DNA of 24,643 nt from Paramacrobiotus metropolitanus (taxonomy: Eukaryota > Tardigrada > Eutardigrada > Parachela > Macrobiotidae), in assembly GCF_019649055.1 (NCBI RefSeq), contig NW_026570637.1:1-24643 (forward strand), read 5' to 3'. Position numbers and translations under genes: made by a program. The notes beneath the pieces were generated by a model that saw only the letters and a list, made by a program, of their open reading frames with translations, ran no database searches and was not told the DNA's origin. How positions within the stretch are numbered: the stretch's first letter is position 1; each line of letters starts with the position of its first letter. Positions 8,144 through 18,794 of this stretch are shown here, one piece after another.

Positions 8144-10184
8144 TACATTTTAATGACATTTTACACCAAATAACTGTGATTCACCACTTGTAAAACAGCG
8201 TTTATACAGAAAAACAATCGTAAAAGAGAAACGTAGACACACGCCAAGAAAATTAACATAACCATAAATTTATAACCAAATGCCATTAATTTATAACCAG
8301 CCTGTTATGTAACTGAGAGGTGATTCGGACGTAGACTGGTAACAGATCGATATATTTTCAAACGGGTGGATTCCGTGGTGTCCGATGGAAAATGGGATTA
8401 TGCAAAAGACTTTGTACCAATGCATACGCTATTAATCGGCGGCGCAAAATGGGATTATGGATTAATAAGCACAGCGTGGAGTCCATCGTTATTCAAGTGG
8501 AGTCCATTGTAAAGGCGATGGAAAATTAGATTGTCTACAAAATGCAGTTAAAGTAAGTTCGGTTATTTACTAAATTATAATAAATTAAACCAAAGTAAAT
8601 TACACAATAGCAGAAACACAACTGTGATTAATGTAGTATCAAAAACCGTCAATTTGGAGAATGGTTTTGGGAAAAATTAGTTAAGAGGAATTTAGTAATT
8701 CCTTACCCATATTTTATAAGCCGCACTTCTGATTTAAAACGTGTGAAAAGAAAAACGAGTTTGACTAAATTCGTTGAATTTTGAAATTGCTTTTTAGCTT
8801 AAACGGTAAATAAACGCTAAAACGTTAAAAAACGTTAAACGTTAAAAAACTTCAATTATTTACCTGGAAGGTGCTTTTAGACCACCACATATTCATATAT
8901 TATTACCTATTCGTATGTACATGGACATGGTTGTCGGCGAAGCCCCAACCCGACTTTGAACAGCTCCCGCGAATTTCGGGATGGAGGAGTTGCTGTAGTA
9001 GCTTCTAGGTACTTCTAGGAGCGGCGATCAATTCTGCGGCAATAACATCGCTGGTTTATCAAGATAGCTTCTCCAAAGATATTGTTGGAAATCGTAATCT
9101 TTAGTTTCACCTGCAGAAGGTACATGTTATTGGAGCTACCACAACAAATCGTTTTAAGTTATTTTAAAACCGTGGGGTTATTTAAAAAGACATACCACAA
9201 CGTTTTAAAATTAAAGGTTTTCTTCCATATTTACCTGAAAAGGTAGCAGGATGATGCAGATGATGCAGAGAAGGATCGAAACTTTAGACATTTTTGATAA
9301 CAAGAAGTTGTATTAAGTAAGAAATTTTTTCAGATATCGGTTCGATACTACATGCGGTGTCGAACACGGCTGTCTTTTCTTTTTTTCAGAGTTTGTAGAA
9401 ATACGGTTGGTGGTAATGATATTGCAAATCGTGTTCACTGAGTGTCTCATTTGATTGGTTTGTTAGTGATTAGTAACTCAACGAAATACTTTGGCCACGC
9501 CAAAAATGCTTAATTCCTAATCTCGGAAATTTAATTGCTCTGAAGGAATTTGATGATTAAGTTTAGGCAAGTTGCATTTGTCGGTAGACTTTTGAAGAAG
9601 TAATTGTCTTTGGCTACAGACCGTTGCATCCGTTTGTTCCTGTCGTTACCGTCGTTAGTTCTGAACGTCTGCAGCAAGGTCTTGTAAATGACCATTCATA
9701 CCAGCTGGGGCGTTTTCGTGAAGACGATCTAATCGTTCAGTGTTCTGGTCGGTGTTAATGAGTTTGGCGGTCTGTCTCAACTAATTATGGGAATAATAAA
9801 GTTAACCGTCCATGCTGTCTCTTATAAATTGTTCAGTCGCTTAGTTAATGTCATTGACAATGCAGTGGTGAGGGTGTAACTAAGCTGATTTCGCTTTGTA
9901 GTAGTACCGCCCAGCTATTAACCAGGAAACATTAATTGCCTATAAACGTCTTTTTACATGTGGACAGGACAACTATACATTATTTTTAAAAAAGCGCGTG
10001 GCGTTCTGCCCATCCAAAATTGATTAATGTGGCGCATTTGTGGGAGTACGTTTGTGGGAACCAGCTTTAAGTGTACTGTCCGAAAAATGCCATTAACTCA
10101 ACTTAAACAGTTTCGTTTACAATTACAATAGTTTTATTTGCAATTTAAAATTAAGTGGTTGCATTTATTCACTACAAATAAGAA
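8144..10184. repeat. Long tandem repeat, unit 1 (A-X-B)
   Basis: The unit has part A (8144-8956), a 552 bp segment X (8957-9508) and part B (9509-10184). A and B are repeated in the same order at 10211-11692 with a few per cent divergence. Part A contains internal direct repeats: aaaatgggattatg twice, gtggagtccat twice, an attaatttataacca-type pair, and a run of aacgttaaa. No open frame is kept intact in both units. There are no terminal inverted repeats that I can see and no transposase, so this is a non-autonomous repeat or a segmental tandem duplication. Confidence 0.85.
8957..9508. other. Segment X, present only in unit 1
   Basis: Unit 2 passes directly from part A to part B at about 11022-11024. 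The junction shares only ctt/ctta with the two borders of X in unit 1. This fits a microhomology deletion in unit 2 better than an insertion in unit 1, because X has no terminal inverted repeat. X starts with an imperfect palindrome (cccgcgaatttcggg) and carries cttctagg twice at about 9000-9020. Confidence 0.7.
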
Positions 10185-10210
10185 CCTCGAATAGAAATAA
10201 GAACCTTGAA
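10185..10210. repeat. Junction between repeat units
   Basis: Together with the end of unit 1 it gives aaataagaacctcgaata followed by aaataagaaccttgaata: an 18 bp tandem pair with one mismatch, exactly at the seam between the two long units. Confidence 0.6.
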
Positions 10211-11692
10211 TACATTTTAATGACATTTTACACCAAATGGCTTTCATTTACCACTTGTAAAACGGCGTTTATACAGAAAAAACAATCGTAAAAGAGAAAC
10301 GTAGACACACGCCAAGAAAATTAACGTAACCATTAATTTATAACCAAATGCCATTAATTTATAACCAGCCTGTTATGTAACTGAGGGGGGATTCGGACGT
10401 AGACTGGTAACACATCGATAATATTTTAAACGGGTGGAATCCGTGGTGTCGGATGGAAAATGGGATTATGCAAAAGACTTTGTACCAATGCATACGCTAT
10501 TAATCGGCGGCGCAAAATGGGATTATGGATTAATAAGCACAGCGTGGAGTCCATCGTAATTCAAGTGGAGTCTATTGTAAAGGCGATGGAAAATTTGATT
10601 GTCTGCAAAATGCAATTAAAGTAAGTCCAGTTATTTACCGAATTATATTAAATTAAACCAAAGTAAATTACACAATAGCAGAAACACAACTGTGATTAAT
10701 GTAGTATCAAAAACCGTCAATTTGGAGAATGGTTTTGGGAAAAATCGGTTAAAAGGAATTTAGTAATTCCTTACCCATATTTTATAAGCCGCACTTCTGA
10801 TTTAAAACGTGTGAAAAGAAAAACGAGTTTGACTAAATTCGTTGAATTTTTAAATTGGTTTTTAGCTTAAACGGTAAATAAACCTTAAAACGTTAAAAAA
10901 CGTTAAACGTTAAAAAACTTAAATTATTTAGCTGGAAGGTGCTTTTAGACCACCACATATTCATATGTTATTACCTATTCGTATGTACATGGACATGGCT
11001 GTCGGCGAAGCCCAAACCCGACTTAATTCTTAATCTCGGCAATTTATTTGCTCTGAAGGAATTTGATGATTAAGTTTAGGCAAGTTGCATTTGTCTGTAG
11101 ACCTTTGAAGGAGTAATTGTATTTACCTACAGACCGTTGCATCCGTTTGTTCCCGTCGGTAATTGTGGTGCGTCGGCGAGAAGCAAGGTCTTCCAAGTGA
11201 GCATTTATACCAGCTGTGGCGTTTTCGTGATGAGGATCTAATGGTTCAGTGTTCTGGTCGGCGTTAATGAGTTTGGCGGTCTGTCTCAACTAATTATGGG
11301 AATAATAAGTTAACCGTCCATGCTGTCTCTTATAAATTGTTCAGTCGCTTAGTTAATGTCATTGACAATGCAGTGGTGAGGGTGTAACTAAGCTGATTCC
11401 GCTTTGTAGTAGTACCGCCCAGCTATTAACCAGGAAACATTAATTGCCTATAAACGTCTTTTTACATGTGGACAGGACCACCATGCATTATTTTTATTAA
11501 AGCGCGTGGCGTTCTGCCCATCCGAAATTGATTAATGTGGCGCATTTGTGGGAGTACATTTGTGGGAACCAGCTTTAAGAGTACTGTCCGAAAAATGCCA
11601 TTAACTCAACTTAAACAGCTTCGTTTACAATTACAATAGTTTTTTTTGCAATTTAAGATTAAATGGTTGCATTTATTCACTACAAATAAGAA
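10211..11692. repeat. Long tandem repeat, unit 2 (A-B)
   Basis: Direct copy of unit 1 with part A at 10211-11024 and part B at 11022-11692, offset 2067 bp in part A. It lacks segment X. Part B holds a minus-strand open frame of about 80 codons (11289-11044). The same frame in unit 1 is readable for about 40 codons before a stop, with many amino-acid changes, so I do not call it a gene. Confidence 0.85.
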
Positions 11693-12161
11693 TAAAATAG
11701 GCATGAAACTATAGCATTGCTTTGAAATGAATGGGATTGAAAGTAGCCAACTATGTATTCGTAATCAAACCCGTTTACCTTGTGCAAAAACTTAATTTTT
11801 TTAATAACTTACGTATTCTCCAAAATATTCAGTTCTAAGTTATCATATCGCAACCGTATATTTTTTTGGTAAGTTTCCTATTTTTTCAAAATTTATATCC
11901 GAATTTTTAACTTTGATTGTATTATCAGATGCAAAAAAGGAAATTCCGGTTGACGCGAAATGGGGATTATGATCATTTTTATGGTATTCATATGATGATT
12001 ACTGTTAAAGCACGTATTAGCAAACATCATGAAGCTGCTTAGCAATGTGCTGTATCCGGCGTGCCTAAAAATGAGAAACGTATTTTTGGCGTCTCTTTGC
12101 TTTAACAGTGCCAACTAAACATGAGAATTAACCAGATAACATACGGTACGGAAGCGCGGTG
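11693..12161. other. AT-rich stretch without recognisable features
   Basis: No gene supported. A 73-codon minus frame (12114-11893) has no domain that I recognise. Confidence 0.45.
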
Positions 12162-12227
12162 ACTATTTTAAAACTACTATTATTTCGCGAACTAAAGTAA
12201 TTACTTTTAAGGCAGTTTTAAAATAGT
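12162..12227. other. Nested hairpin (left)
   Basis: A 14 bp perfect outer stem (actattttaaaact at 12162-12175 with agttttaaaatagt at 12214-12227) encloses a separate perfect 14 nt palindrome, aaagtaattacttt, at 12194-12207. The architecture, an outer stem around an inner 14 nt palindrome, is the same as at 22005-22052 on the other side of the Helitron genes. Confidence 0.7.
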
Positions 12228-13070
12228 AACGGTATCATGATTGTGTTTTGATATGTGGTTAACAGTCCGATCGATTTGCGACCTTTACCATTTTTTTGTT
12301 TGTTCGTTGAATCATTGCTTACCTACTCACATAGCGGAGACATTTTTATTCTGTTAACGCTAAATTTTAGTAATGAATACGGTAATGCTATCTACCATCC
12401 CAGCTGACGCCACTTGTCTAACCGAATGAAATTTATGATATTAAGTTGTAATAAAATTCCTTATTTTTAGTATCATTGATTTTTGTTTTTTTGACTAATC
12501 GATTTCGGATGTCATCTTAATGAACTTGGACAACACATCATCTAATTATTTTTTTAGCCGATATTTTTGAATTTATACATTTAACACTGCAAAACGGATC
12601 CAACAAGCACACGCTGTCACTTCCGATATTTTGTTGTCATATTGACATTAAGTACACTGCAAAAACACATTCATGAAATCCAAATGCAATTTCGATAGTA
12701 AACAATGTCACACGCAAATGCTAGATGAAAATAGTAACTGCTAAATGAAAATGCTAAATGCGTTAACCGAATTTTTTTTGGAATTTTTAAAATAAAACTA
12801 AAAATACGATGTCGTACCAATCCAAATTTAAACAACCCCCATCCACTCAAAAGACCAAGGTACATAAGATATGTATTAAATGAAATCCACAGAGCTAAAG
12901 GAGTAGTATGAGGATGCTGAGTCCGTACTAACCGAAATGAATCCTATCAAAGTGCAAATTTCACAGCGTGGCATTCTTTTAGGAGTAATCAGGACGTACG
13001 AGTTCCACCAAGTGTTATTTCCTCAATGTTGCCTGCGCAATCATGATTTGTCAGCATACATGTGCAAGAC
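12228..13070. other. AT-rich stretch downstream of the RPA region
   Basis: No gene supported. It contains short gctaaatgaaaat-type repeats at about 12716-12765. If the Helitron extends to the left hairpin, this is its 3' non-coding part. I could not find a convincing CTRR terminus. Confidence 0.4.
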
Positions 13071-14429
13071 CCAAACTTGAAAGGATTTATGATCTGGTAT
13101 AGTTTATTCAGTACGTAGTACATATGTTATAACTTTTTTGTGCGTAACCAACAAGTAATACATTGATACCATTCATAATATTCTACTTGTAACAACGTAC
13201 TCTTTCTACTTACTTCTACAAGTAAGTTGGCTTCAGTGACCCAGTCATTTTCGTCCGCGGATGTTATTTTCATTTTTCCGTTCTGCAAAACACATTTGTT
13301 CAGTGTTGTAAATGTTTCACAATTAATAGCTTTGCGGATCACCTGGTGGTGGTGGAACTGCTGCTGATGGCCCGGCATTCAGCGCGTCAGTCGGTTTATT
13401 TTTCCCACCACTTTCCGCTATAAACGACAATTATTATTATCAAATGTTTTAGGTTGCTGATTCTGAGTTATTTTCAAACCTTTTTCCATTTTGATCCAGT
13501 ACCAACGAATAGACGGCCCTTCCTGTTGGAATCAAATATTATTTGGAAAAAAGCTTTAAAATCAGCTTACTTTTCATCTTACATATATTATTTACGGCGC
13601 CCTTAGACCACTGGCATTTCAAGATATTTTTCGTGATGGTCGTCCAGTCGTAATCAGCGTTCGGTATGGCGTTAGCAGGGCCGAAAAACGCAGACAATAT
13701 TTCGTTTCCAGCCAAAACAGTTAACTCCCCGGTCTTATCGTGAAGCGTCACCTTTCGAAAATAACGGACTTTTTACAACACAAGGTAGTGACGGTTCTCG
13801 TATAACACAGTCAACAAACTTAACAACAGAGTGATTGTTGTGTAATATCCCATTAGTTAAAAGTTATGTTATACTATTATATAATAGCGTTAAGGTAGTG
13901 TTACAATCATCAGAAAATAAGTGTAATGATTTTGTTATACTTATTTTTCTAATTATAGGTATTCGCTAAATTCAGTTTATCATGTTTTCGCTCCTTTTAC
14001 TCGTTTTCTTACCTGCATCTGCTTGTAAGTGAGTTTTTATTCCCGGATTCGGTTTGACATCCAGAACAGAATATTGTACCGTTTTCTGGGTCTTCCAACA
14101 GCTTGCTCTCGCACAATCCACAAAAGCTTTCCATCTCCACGGTGCTTAAATCGACAACCCTTGCAGCGCAGTGCACGACCACGTATGCCGTCGGCTTTTG
14201 GTAATTCACTGTAATATCGGTATGTTGCGCGATCGTAACAGCCTTCAGAAACCCTGAAACATGATTATATGAATTTATAAAGCAAAGTTCCTTGTCGAAG
14301 CTACTTTTAATGCTAATTAAGGCTTAAGCAAGGTACGAACAAGATATCTTATTAAAGGTCTTCTGTGTCAGTATTGAAAAGAAGTACCTTTTTCTTCTCT
14401 TTTTGTGATGTCCATTCCGTATCCAGGAT
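13071..14429. repeat. 1.36 kb tandem duplication, copy 1
   Basis: Identical to 14430-15789 by eye except for three one-base differences in homopolymer length (T run near 13400, T run near 13480, A run near 13860). It begins at ccaaacttg. It carries duplicates of RPA exons 2, 3 and 4 (about 14013-14253, 13581-13751 and 13420-13522) and the last 40 bp of exon 1 (14388-14427), all on the minus strand. Confidence 0.9.
13420..14427 (-). pseudogene. Duplicated RPA 3' exons (2', 3', 4') without exon 1
   Basis: A second set of the zinc-ribbon exon, the OB exon and the terminal exon lies downstream of the functional set, with only a 40 bp stub of exon 1 and no start codon. It has the same frame break in exon 2' (A5 run near 14036). 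In exon 4' an extra base near 13480 changes the frame after QNGK. If the first stop were skipped by splicing, exon 2' could be reached from an upstream phase-1 donor, giving a protein with a doubled zinc-ribbon domain; nothing here shows that this happens. Confidence 0.6.
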
Positions 14430-15789
14430 CCAAACTTGAAAGGATTTATGATCTGGTATAGTTTATTCAGTACGTAGTACATATGTTATAACTTTTTTGT
14501 GCGTAACCAACAAGTAATACATTGATACCATTCATAATATTCTACTTGTAACAACGTACTCTTTCTACTTACTTCTACAAGTAAGTTGGCTTCAGTGACC
14601 CAGTCATTTTCGTCCGCGGATGTTATTTTCATTTTTCCGTTCTGCAAAACACATTTGTTCAGTGTTGTAAATGTTTCACAATTAATAGCTTTGCGGATCA
14701 CCTGGTGGTGGTGGAACTGCTGCTGATGGCCCGGCATTCAGCGCGTCAGTCGGTTTATTTTTTCCCACCACTTTCCGCTATAAACGACAATTATTATTAT
14801 CAAATGTTTTAGGTTGCTGATTCTGAGTTATTTTCAAACCTTTTCCATTTTGATCCAGTACCAACGAATAGACGGCCCTTCCTGTTGGAATCAAATATTA
14901 TTTGGAAAAAAGCTTTAAAATCAGCTTACTTTTCATCTTACATATATTATTTACGGCGCCCTTAGACCACTGGCATTTCAAGATATTTTTCGTGATGGTC
15001 GTCCAGTCGTAATCAGCGTTCGGTATGGCGTTAGCAGGGCCGAAAAACGCAGACAATATTTCGTTTCCAGCCAAAACAGTTAACTCCCCGGTCTTATCGT
15101 GAAGCGTCACCTTTCGAAAATAACGGACTTTTTACAACACAAGGTAGTGACGGTTCTCGTATAACACAGTCAACAAACTTAACAACAGAGTGATTGTTGT
15201 GTAATATCCCATTAGTTAAAAAGTTATGTTATACTATTATATAATAGCGTTAAGGTAGTGTTACAATCATCAGAAAATAAGTGTAATGATTTTGTTATAC
15301 TTATTTTTCTAATTATAGGTATTCGCTAAATTCAGTTTATCATGTTTTCGCTCCTTTTACTCGTTTTCTTACCTGCATCTGCTTGTAAGTGAGTTTTTAT
15401 TCCCGGATTCGGTTTGACATCCAGAACAGAATATTGTACCGTTTTCTGGGTCTTCCAACAGCTTGCTCTCGCACAATCCACAAAAGCTTTCCATCTCCAC
15501 GGTGCTTAAATCGACAACCCTTGCAGCGCAGTGCACGACCACGTATGCCGTCGGCTTTTGGTAATTCACTGTAATATCGGTATGTTGCGCGATCGTAACA
15601 GCCTTCAGAAACCCTGAAACATGATTATATGAATTTATAAAGCAAAGTTCCTTGTCGAAGCTACTTTTAATGCTAATTAAGGCTTAAGCAAGGTACGAAC
15701 AAGATATCTTATTAAAGGTCTTCTGTGTCAGTATTGAAAAGAAGTACCTTTTTCTTCTCTTTTTGTGATGTCCATTCCGTATCCAGGAT
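14430..15789. repeat. 1.36 kb tandem duplication, copy 2
   Basis: This copy is continuous with RPA exon 1 and is therefore the one the gene would use. The sequence just past its end (tcagacttgg) resembles the start of each unit (ccaaacttga), so the duplication probably arose by unequal exchange or template switching at this short imperfect homology. Confidence 0.9.
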
Positions 15790-16186
15790 TCAGACTTGGT
15801 ATGAAATAACAGCTTCCATCGCCGCTTGGCTTCCCAGCCTGAACGGTTCCCCTCTCAAATCGAAGCAAATAGGTGCAACCGACGCATAACTGCTCTCCGT
15901 ATGATTTCAGAAACTGTTCGTTTATCCACATGGGCAATATAACAGTCCCATCTGCAAGGGTCACCGATTGGAACTTCCCACCGGTCCCACCGCTTTTGCG
16001 CGTTCGGATTGGCGTCTTTTCAGCGATCGTAACAGTCAGCGTAAACCTAGATGAATGTACTTTCGTTGTTGCCAAGGTCAAACTATGTATGATGACCGAC
16101 ATTTGTAACCTGTCTGGTTTTTTCACAATCAATTCTGCAACTGAAAAGGCGGCCGGTGATCCTTTGAATTTTTTTGGGGACGCCAT
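14778..16186 (-). CDS. RPA1-like ssDNA-binding protein of the Helitron, multi-exon
   Basis: Likely coats single-stranded DNA during rolling-circle transposition. Exon 1 (16186-15748) starts at ATG 16186 and holds an OB-like domain (FTLTVTIAEKTPIRTRK ... VTLADGTVILPMWINEQFL). Intron 1 (15747-15614) has gtactt/tttcag borders in phase 1. Exon 2 (15613-15373) reads into FLKAVTIAQHTD and the zinc ribbon CGLC...CSGC (C-x2-C-x12-C-x2-C), as in the third ssDNA-binding domain of RPA1. Exon 3 (15110-14940) continues the OB fold with VTLHDKTGELTVLAGNEIL. A 58 nt intron (14939-14882) leads to exon 4, which reads YSLVLDQNGKGLKITQNQ and stops at TAG 14778-14780. The frames of exons 2 and 3 join only if one A is missing from an A5 run near 15395; the rescued end TYKQMQ then leads straight into VTLHD. 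Borders are inferred from sequence alone. More coding-like frames (a proline-rich tail and a segment with NGKMKITSAD) lie at 14570-14760 and could be further exons. Confidence 0.7.
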
Positions 16187-16276
16187 TTTTCAAAGTTTGG
16201 GTGTCGGATAATTTATCATGTTTTTTTATAATTGAAGGTCGCAATCTTATTAAAGTTCTTAGATTTTTTTAGTTGT

Positions 16277-17674
16277 TCAGTTCTTCAACAGAGTTTGTAG
16301 GCGACGAATTTCACAAAGTGCGGCTTTAGAATAGGCAAACGATTCTGGCGTATAATCTAGTAATATAAATGCCGAGCTATTTGGGAATCTCGAGAGCGCC
16401 ACGTAGAAACCACCCTGTGGCCTACACTTTCCAAAGTTTAAGTCAATTGCACCACTCAGTATAGTCGCCCCTTGGGACTTGTGAATTGTCATTGCATACG
16501 CAAGAGATACGGAAAACTGAGTTATTCGTATTGATGATTTATTTACGCCATAAAACCAAGACGTCGTTGGTGAAATTATAAACGGCTCAGTGTTGCCGTC
16601 GAACAAAATGCTGATACTGCTCGGCATTTTGACCTTTATGGTGCCTTCCAGATTGACTTCCGAACACGCACAATCAAACAACTCAGGCACATTGCTAGCG
16701 GCCTGATTGTCACCTTTGAACCATAATACGTCAATCAGCGTTCCCATAGCACCGTTCACTAAACCACTATTTACATCAACATTTTGTGTCAACATTATTC
16801 TGCATCCTTTAGTAAGATAAACATGCTCGGCAAGACCACCAGTCTTTTTCGAATCCTTTGATGGCTTTAATGAACCCTTACAAATCTTACTCTTGCTGTT
16901 TTTCCCACTATCGCGTACATCTTTAGCTTTTATCTCATATACGGGTACCCCCGAATTTTTTGCTAACTCGCAAAGGGCATTGTGATTGAAGTTCTGTGTG
17001 CTATTTACTCTATAGAAAAGATGAAGACCATTCCTAAATTTATCCTCGTACTCTTTTTGGATTTCTCTCCAACCAGTAGGGTTTACATTTGGATTAAGAC
17101 ACCGTTTTCGCAAAAGATTGTCAAACTCGGCAGAAAGCTCCCCATCTCTTAAGGAGTTCAACCCATCACGAAAACTGTCGTCCGATACCTGTCTCATGTT
17201 TATTGGGAAGAACACAGGTGTAAACAGTTTCCACAGATCTACGAGTTCACCAGATTTCTCGAAGATAAATTTTGCTTGTACCGGACGCAGTTGGAATAAA
17301 TCTCCAAAAAAAATTACAGGAACATCGCCAAAAAATACACCTGGCGTATTTATTTTATCTCGAACTTCGTTGAGACGTTGGTGAACTTGATAAAATAATT
17401 TCCGCCCTACCATTGATATCTCATCAATTACCAAAATCAAGCTCCCATCTAATTTATTTCGTAGATTGTAAGTTTTTGTCCGGTAGCCACACGATAATTC
17501 TGAAAAGAACCGTTTTGGACATCCAATCCGAACAATTCGTGCAAGGTTGCACCCCCAATGTTGTGAGCTGCGCACCCTGTCGCAGCCGCCAATAAGCATC
17601 CCGCTTTGTGTCTGGCCATAGATAGTATTTTTTTTTCTGCTATGACAAAATTTTTTATAAGCTTTTTTATACAT
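16277..17674 (-). CDS. RepHel PIF1 helicase, C-terminal half
   Basis: The genuine part begins at about residue 68 (TYNLRNKLDGSL); the first 65 residues are out-of-frame shadow of the Walker A half. Motif II (Walker B) is LVIDEISMVG (D84, E85), motif III is GDLFQLRPV (124-132), motif V is AYAMTIHKSQGATI (392-405) and motif VI is FYVALSRF (423-430). The ATPase and helicase motifs are therefore all present when the two halves are combined. It ends RRLQTLLKN, a normal C-terminus for the family. The RPA-like ATG follows 90 bp later on the same strand, so the two genes may share a transcript or a short intergenic promoter. Confidence 0.9.
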   Translation of the reverse strand: MYKKAYKKFCHSRKKNTIYGQTQSGMLIGGCDRVRSSQHWGCNLARIVRIGCPKRFFSELSCGYRTKTYNLRNKLDGSLILVIDEISMVGRKLFYQVHQRLNEVRDKINTPGVFFGDVPVIFFGDLFQLRPVQAKFIFEKSGELVDLWKLFTPVFFPINMRQVSDDSFRDGLNSLRDGELSAEFDNLLRKRCLNPNVNPTGWREIQKEYEDKFRNGLHLFYRVNSTQNFNHNALCELAKNSGVPVYEIKAKDVRDSGKNSKSKICKGSLKPSKDSKKTGGLAEHVYLTKGCRIMLTQNVDVNSGLVNGAMGTLIDVLWFKGDNQAASNVPELFDCACSEVNLEGTIKVKMPSSISILFDGNTEPFIISPTTSWFYGVNKSSIRITQFSVSLAYAMTIHKSQGATILSGAIDLNFGKCRPQGGFYVALSRFPNSSAFILLDYTPESFAYSKAALCEIRRLQTLLKN

Positions 17675-18654
17675 TTTATTAAATATGTCTTACCGCACCC
17701 AGCCGATCCTTGAACAAACAAACGAAAGGGCTCTATACGGTCTGGCTGTTCTCCAGCCGCCAATTTTCTACGTTCTTGCAGCAGACGATGGAGATACGAT
17801 TCAACCATCTCATAAACCGCGTTTTGCTCTGATGTGAATTTGCTCTTATCGATTACTTCGGAATGAAAACATTCTTCTCTTTCATCAAGATCTAACAACG
17901 AGCTGTCATTCAAAGCGGCATGTTTTTTCTCAGCAAAATGCTGACTTTTCGTTCCGATCGATCTGACATAATCATTTTGCTTAACCATTTCGAGTTCCAA
18001 AAGTATCATCGCTTTGTACGTCTCTGGTAACAACTCGGCATTTGCAGTTATAACCGGAATTAGTTCCCTAAATGCTGACAAAAATTCGTCGTCATTTCCC
18101 TGCAAATTGTATACTTCACTAACTTCATCACCAAAAGGCAAAGTTAGCATGCATATTCCGTAAAGCTTCTCACGAACATCTTTGCTGTTTAATGCAAATG
18201 CGACATTCTTTGGTATTCTACGCATTTTCAGTTTCGTCCCCTTAGCAGTCATTATTCGCGCAAGGCAGTGACCTTTTACTGAAATAAAGGGTGGGGCATT
18301 CTCTTCTAATTTCCACAACGGGTTTTTCTTAAAGTCCGTTATCTCGAAAACATCATTTTGATCAATATCTTCTTCATCAACATTCTCTTCTATGCATTTC
18401 TTCTTTTTGGCATCAACAACAAACCATTGCAAAAACTCAAAAAGATTTAAAGATTTGAGAAAATCATTAACTTCTTCATTGTTCCATCTCGATATACGAT
18501 TAATATAATTCGTTAGCATGGTAGGTACGAAGTCTGTCTCCGAAAACGTTGCTTTGCAGGACGTATTACGCTTCAGCAATTGGGACCTGCCTTCAACGCT
18601 TTTCAGATCAACATAAACCGATGATGTCGAGCAATAGTATTTCAAATAGGGCAT
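17449..18654 (-). CDS. RepHel PIF1 helicase, N-terminal half
   Basis: 5'-3' DNA helicase of the PIF1 family fused to Rep. From MPYLKYYCSTSS the frame covers the linker between Rep and helicase, then motif I (Walker A) GSAGCGKT at residues 316-323, and motif Ia CLLAAATGCAAHNIGG at about 353-368. It then runs into a stop just after GQKLTIYEIN. Before residue 1 the protein continues in another frame (ILKCP) up to about 18650. The acidic stretch at 85-105 (EENVDEEDIDQND) is a likely disordered linker. The C-terminal 10 residues are shadow sequence after the A5-run shift at 17473-17477. Confidence 0.88.
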   Translation of the reverse strand: MPYLKYYCSTSSVYVDLKSVEGRSQLLKRNTSCKATFSETDFVPTMLTNYINRISRWNNEEVNDFLKSLNLFEFLQWFVVDAKKKKCIEENVDEEDIDQNDVFEITDFKKNPLWKLEENAPPFISVKGHCLARIMTAKGTKLKMRRIPKNVAFALNSKDVREKLYGICMLTLPFGDEVSEVYNLQGNDDEFLSAFRELIPVITANAELLPETYKAMILLELEMVKQNDYVRSIGTKSQHFAEKKHAALNDSSLLDLDEREECFHSEVIDKSKFTSEQNAVYEMVESYLHRLLQERRKLAAGEQPDRIEPFRLFVQGSAGCGKTYLIKCIKKLIKNFVIAEKKILSMARHKAGCLLAAATGCAAHNIGGATLHELFGLDVQNGSFQNYRVATGQKLTIYEIN

Positions 18655-18794
18655 TTCAAAATAATCATCGCCGCCTCAACCTTTCCAACCTGTCTATTAG
18701 ATAGTACAGCATTTGCTGCTTTAAAAAGCGTACTTTGAATAGTACACTTGTCATTTGGGTCGTTTACAGTTTTCTCAAAAACTTTCTTCAAAAT

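Noticed and set aside
8144-11692. LTR retrotransposon with two LTRs
   Set aside because: The units are adjacent with no internal coding region, and I see no gag/pol or TG...CA ends.
15873-16211. Plus-strand frame of 112 codons opposite RPA exon 1, and similar plus-strand frames over the Helitron
   Set aside because: These are antisense shadows of strongly coding minus-strand frames.
16277-18654. Host PIF1 helicase gene
   Set aside because: It is contiguous with a Helitron Rep domain having HUH and Y2 motifs, so it belongs to the transposon.
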